Notes under the pieces: generated by a model
What the model saw: only the letters and a program-made list of their open reading frames with translations
What the model was told of the DNA's origin: nothing
Databases searched by the model: none
Position numbers and translations under genes: made by a program
Assembly: GCA_902494685.1 (NCBI GenBank)
Contig: CABUUE010000054.1
Span: 1 to 9,025 of the forward strand
Source of the DNA: an uncultured Collinsella sp.
GTDB taxonomy: Bacteria; Actinomycetota; Coriobacteriia; Coriobacteriales; Coriobacteriaceae
Length of the DNA: 9,025 nt
Direction: 5' to 3'
Shown: piece by piece, positions 6,733 through 9,025 of the stretch
Layout of the letters: every line of letters begins with the position of its first letter
How positions within the stretch are numbered: the first letter of the stretch is position 1

Positions 6733-9025
6733 ATGGCTGATTCCAGCAAAAAGATGCAGATCGTGTTTGCCTCGGCCGAGTGCGCACCGTTTGTGAAGAC
6801 CGGTGGCCTGGGCGACGTAGCGGGCTCTCTGCCTGCGGCGCTTGTACGCGCCGGCGCCGAAGTCATCGTGATGGTACCCAAGTACGCCACCATCAAGGAC
6901 GAGTACAAGGCGCAGATGGAGCACTTCTCCGACTTTTACGTGAGCCTGGGCTGGCGCAATGAGTACTGCGGACTCGAGAAGCTCGAGCACGACGGCGTCA
7001 CCTATATGTTCATCGACAACGAGCGCTACTTTGCGCGCGACTATCCGTACGGCTTCTTTGACGACGGCGAGCGCTTTGCGTTCTTCTCCAAGGCCATCAC
7101 CGAGAGCCTGCAGCACCTGCCCGAGGGCTTTGAGTGCGACATCCTGCACTGCAACGACTGGCAGACGGCACTGGCGCCCGTGTTTTTGCGCGAGTTCTAC
7201 CAGGGCCTGCCGTTGTATGACCGCGTCAAGACCGTGTTCTCGATCCACAACGTTGCGTTCCAGGGCCAGTTTAGCGACACCGTGATGGAGGACATCCTTG
7301 GTGTGGCGCATATTCCGGCGGCTGCCTCGCAGCTGCGATGCGACGCCTGCAGCATCAACTACATGCTGGGCGCCCTGCGCTATGCCGACGCCATCACCAC
7401 GGTGAGCCCCACCTATGCCAACGAGATCCAGACGCCCGAGTTTGGCGAGGGCCTGGACGGCGTACTGCGCGAGCGTTCCTACGCGCTGCAGGGCATTTTG
7501 AACGGCATTGACGTTGCGGGCTTTGACCCGGCAACAGACAAGCGAATTGCCGCCAACTACACCGTGGAGGACCGATCCGGCAAGGCCGTGTGCAAGGCCA
7601 AGCTGCAGGAGGAACTGGGCCTCGAGGTTCGCGACGACCGTCCGCTCATGGTGATGGTCACGCGCCTGACGCGCCAGAAGGGCATGGATCTGGTCATGTA
7701 CGCGCTCGACCGCATCCTGTCCGGCGGCGTGCAGGTGGCGGTGCTGGGCACCGGCGACCGCGACTACGAGGACGGCCTGCGCTACTTCCAGGACAAGTAC
7801 CCCGGCACTATGGCCGCGCGCATCGAGTTTGACCCGGCGCTGTCACAGCGCATGTATGCTGCCGCCGACATGTTCCTAATGCCTTCGAAGTTTGAGCCCT
7901 GCGGCCTGTCGCAGATCATCGCCATGCGCTACGGTACTCTGCCGATTGTTCGCGAGACCGGCGGCCTGAAGGACACCGTGATCCCGTACAACGAGTTTAC
8001 CGGCGAGGGCACGGGCTTCTCGTTTAGCAACTTTAACGGCGACGAGATGGGCGATGCGGTGTTCCGTGCGGCACGCCTGTTCTGGGATAATCGCGAGGCC
8101 TGGAATCAGCTGGTCACGCAGGCCATGAGCCAGGACTTTAGCTGGACGCGCTCGGCCGACAAGTATCTGGACCTGTACTTCTTTATGCACCCGGAGATTG
8201 AGCGCCCAGCGGCTGTGGAGGCTGCTACGGCCGTAGAGGAGCCGGTTGCTGATGAGGCCGAGCCTGCGGCGACCGTTAAGGAGCCCGCTGCTGCCGAGGA
8301 GCCCAAGGCCGAGGAGAAGCCGGTTGAAGCTAAGCCCGTTAAGGCCGATCCTGAGGTGAAGGTCGAGGCTACTCCCGAGCCCGAGCCTGAGGTGAAGCCC
8401 GCTGCGAAGCCTGCCACCAAAAAGACGACGACCCGCAAGGCAACGGCTAAGAAGGCTACGACCACGAAGGCCACTGCGAGCAAGACCACCGCTGCCAAGG
8501 CAACTACTGCCAAGGCATCGACCACGCGCAAGCGCACGACCGCCGCTGCCAAGAAGGCCAACGAGGTCGAGGCTGCTCCCGAGGTAAAGGCCGCCGCCGA
8601 GGCTAAGCCTGCGGCAAAGGCTCCGGCCAAGACCGCTGCCAAGAAGACGGCTGCAACCACCAAGAAGGCAACGGCAGCCAAGAAGACCACGGCTACGAAG
8701 TCGACGACGGCCAAGGCCGCTACGACGAAGGCCGCCGCGAAGACGGCCCCGAAGGCTACTGCAAAGCCCGCCGTCAAGGTCGAGGAGGCGCCCTCCGAGC
8801 CCGAGGCCAAGGCAGCTGTCGAGGCAAAGCCGGCCGCCAAGACCACCACGCGCAAACGCGCCGCGACGACGGCCAAGAAGACCACGACCAAGGCTGCAGC
8901 TCCCAAGGCAGAGGGTAAGGCCGAGGACAAGCCCGCAGTAAAGGCCGAGCCGACTCCGAAGGCTGCCGAGGTTAAGGCCGCTCCCAAGACTAAGGCAAAG
9001 ACCGAGCCCGCCAAGGAGACCCCGG
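6733..9025 (+). CDS. glgA: Glycogen synthase (ADP-glucose, GT5), 3'-partial, with very long low-complexity C-terminal tail
   Basis: GlgA transfers glucose from ADP-glucose to the non-reducing end of alpha-1,4 glucan in the cytoplasm, using the product of GlgC/GlgD. At least 764 residues are encoded and no stop is reached before the window ends. Bacterial GlgA proteins are usually about 475-490 residues, and here the two-domain GT-B core ends near residue 490 (MHPEIE). Core motifs are KTGGLGDV (residues 22-29, ADP-glucose binding), LHCNDWQTA (near 138-146), SIHNVAFQG, NGID, RLTRQKG (311-317), PSKFEPCGLSQ with Glu388, and RETGGLKDT (407-415), the second TGGL element. No frame break was seen in the core. 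From about residue 491 the protein becomes a Pro/Glu-rich linker followed by alternating Lys/Ala/Thr-rich and acidic blocks. Identity as GlgA is secure; the tail's role and true length are unknown. Confidence 0.96.
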   Translation, partial: MADSSKKMQIVFASAECAPFVKTGGLGDVAGSLPAALVRAGAEVIVMVPKYATIKDEYKAQMEHFSDFYVSLGWRNEYCGLEKLEHDGVTYMFIDNERYFARDYPYGFFDDGERFAFFSKAITESLQHLPEGFECDILHCNDWQTALAPVFLREFYQGLPLYDRVKTVFSIHNVAFQGQFSDTVMEDILGVAHIPAAASQLRCDACSINYMLGALRYADAITTVSPTYANEIQTPEFGEGLDGVLRERSYALQGILNGIDVAGFDPATDKRIAANYTVEDRSGKAVCKAKLQEELGLEVRDDRPLMVMVTRLTRQKGMDLVMYALDRILSGGVQVAVLGTGDRDYEDGLRYFQDKYPGTMAARIEFDPALSQRMYAAADMFLMPSKFEPCGLSQIIAMRYGTLPIVRETGGLKDTVIPYNEFTGEGTGFSFSNFNGDEMGDAVFRAARLFWDNREAWNQLVTQAMSQDFSWTRSADKYLDLYFFMHPEIERPAAVEAATAVEEPVADEAEPAATVKEPAAAEEPKAEEKPVEAKPVKADPEVKVEATPEPEPEVKPAAKPATKKTTTRKATAKKATTTKATASKTTAAKATTAKASTTRKRTTAAAKKANEVEAAPEVKAAAEAKPAAKAPAKTAAKKTAATTKKATAAKKTTATKSTTAKAATTKAAAKTAPKATAKPAVKVEEAPSEPEAKAAVEAKPAAKTTTRKRAATTAKKTTTKAAAPKAEGKAEDKPAVKAEPTPKAAEVKAAPKTKAKTEPAKETP
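8203..9025 (+). other. GlgA tail: acidic linker followed by repeated H1/HupB-like basic blocks
   Basis: The tail runs from about residue 491 to the window edge. Residues up to about 556 (8203-8400) form a Pro/Glu/Ala/Val linker richer in Glu than Lys. Then come basic block 1 (8401-8559, 13 Lys and 3 Arg in 53 residues, no Asp/Glu), acidic spacer 2 (about 8560-8604, NEVEAAPEVK), basic block 2 (8605-8778, 16 Lys in 58 residues, no Asp/Glu), spacer 3 (about 8779-8826, VEEAPSEPEAK), basic block 3 (about 8827-8910, with TTTRKRAATTAKK), and a mixed end. From 8221 I count 54 Lys and 5 Arg against 30 Glu and 3 Asp. TTTRK or TTRKR recurs three times (8425, 8521, 8842). No cysteine, tryptophan or hydrophobic segment is present, so an extended, disordered chain is likely. 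Confidence 0.9.

Noticed and set aside
8106..9014. 302-codon - strand frame rich in Ala, Val and Leu, looking like a membrane protein
   Set aside because: It is the mirror of the Lys/Ala/Glu-rich GlgA tail: aag, gcc and gag codons read in reverse give hydrophobic residues. It starts inside the GlgA core and shows no independent coding evidence.

Overview
The window holds a five-gene glycogen metabolism cluster, all on the + strand, in the order glgB (5' end missing) - glgP - glgC - glgD - glgA (3' end missing). The sequence is GC-rich, third codon positions are mostly G/C, and Shine-Dalgarno sites are clear. A GlgC/GlgD pair of the Bacillus type combined with high GC and Lys/Ala-rich protein tails suggests a gut actinobacterium of the class Coriobacteriia, perhaps Collinsella or a relative. 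That placement is inferred from sequence style, not from a search.

Layout: 1-1732, glycogen branching enzyme without its N-terminal part, ending in a 74-residue purely cationic Lys/Ala tail. 1827-4253, glycogen phosphorylase. 4362-5510, glucose-1-phosphate adenylyltransferase GlgC. 5515-6642, its homologue GlgD, in which catalytic positions are lost. 6733 to the window end, glycogen synthase GlgA, whose normal GT5 core ends near residue 490 and is followed by at least 274 residues of low-complexity Lys/Ala/Thr/Glu/Pro sequence that is still open at the edge. The three larger intergenic gaps (90-110 bp) each hold a GC-rich inverted repeat. The glgC-glgD gap is only 4 bp.

How the genes work together: GlgC (probably with GlgD) makes ADP-glucose from glucose-1-phosphate and ATP. 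GlgA adds the glucose to alpha-1,4 chains, GlgB makes alpha-1,6 branches, and GlgP releases glucose-1-phosphate again. Synthesis and breakdown of glycogen are therefore encoded together.

The most unusual content is the pair of histone-H1-like or HupB-like basic tails on two glycogen-building enzymes, GlgB and GlgA. They share a TRKR(T) module, encoded in one case by an identical 15-nt string. GlgB also has glycine where family GH13 branching enzymes carry the conserved region I histidine. No mobile element, CRISPR array, tRNA or rRNA was seen, and no gene-free stretch exceeds about 110 bases.
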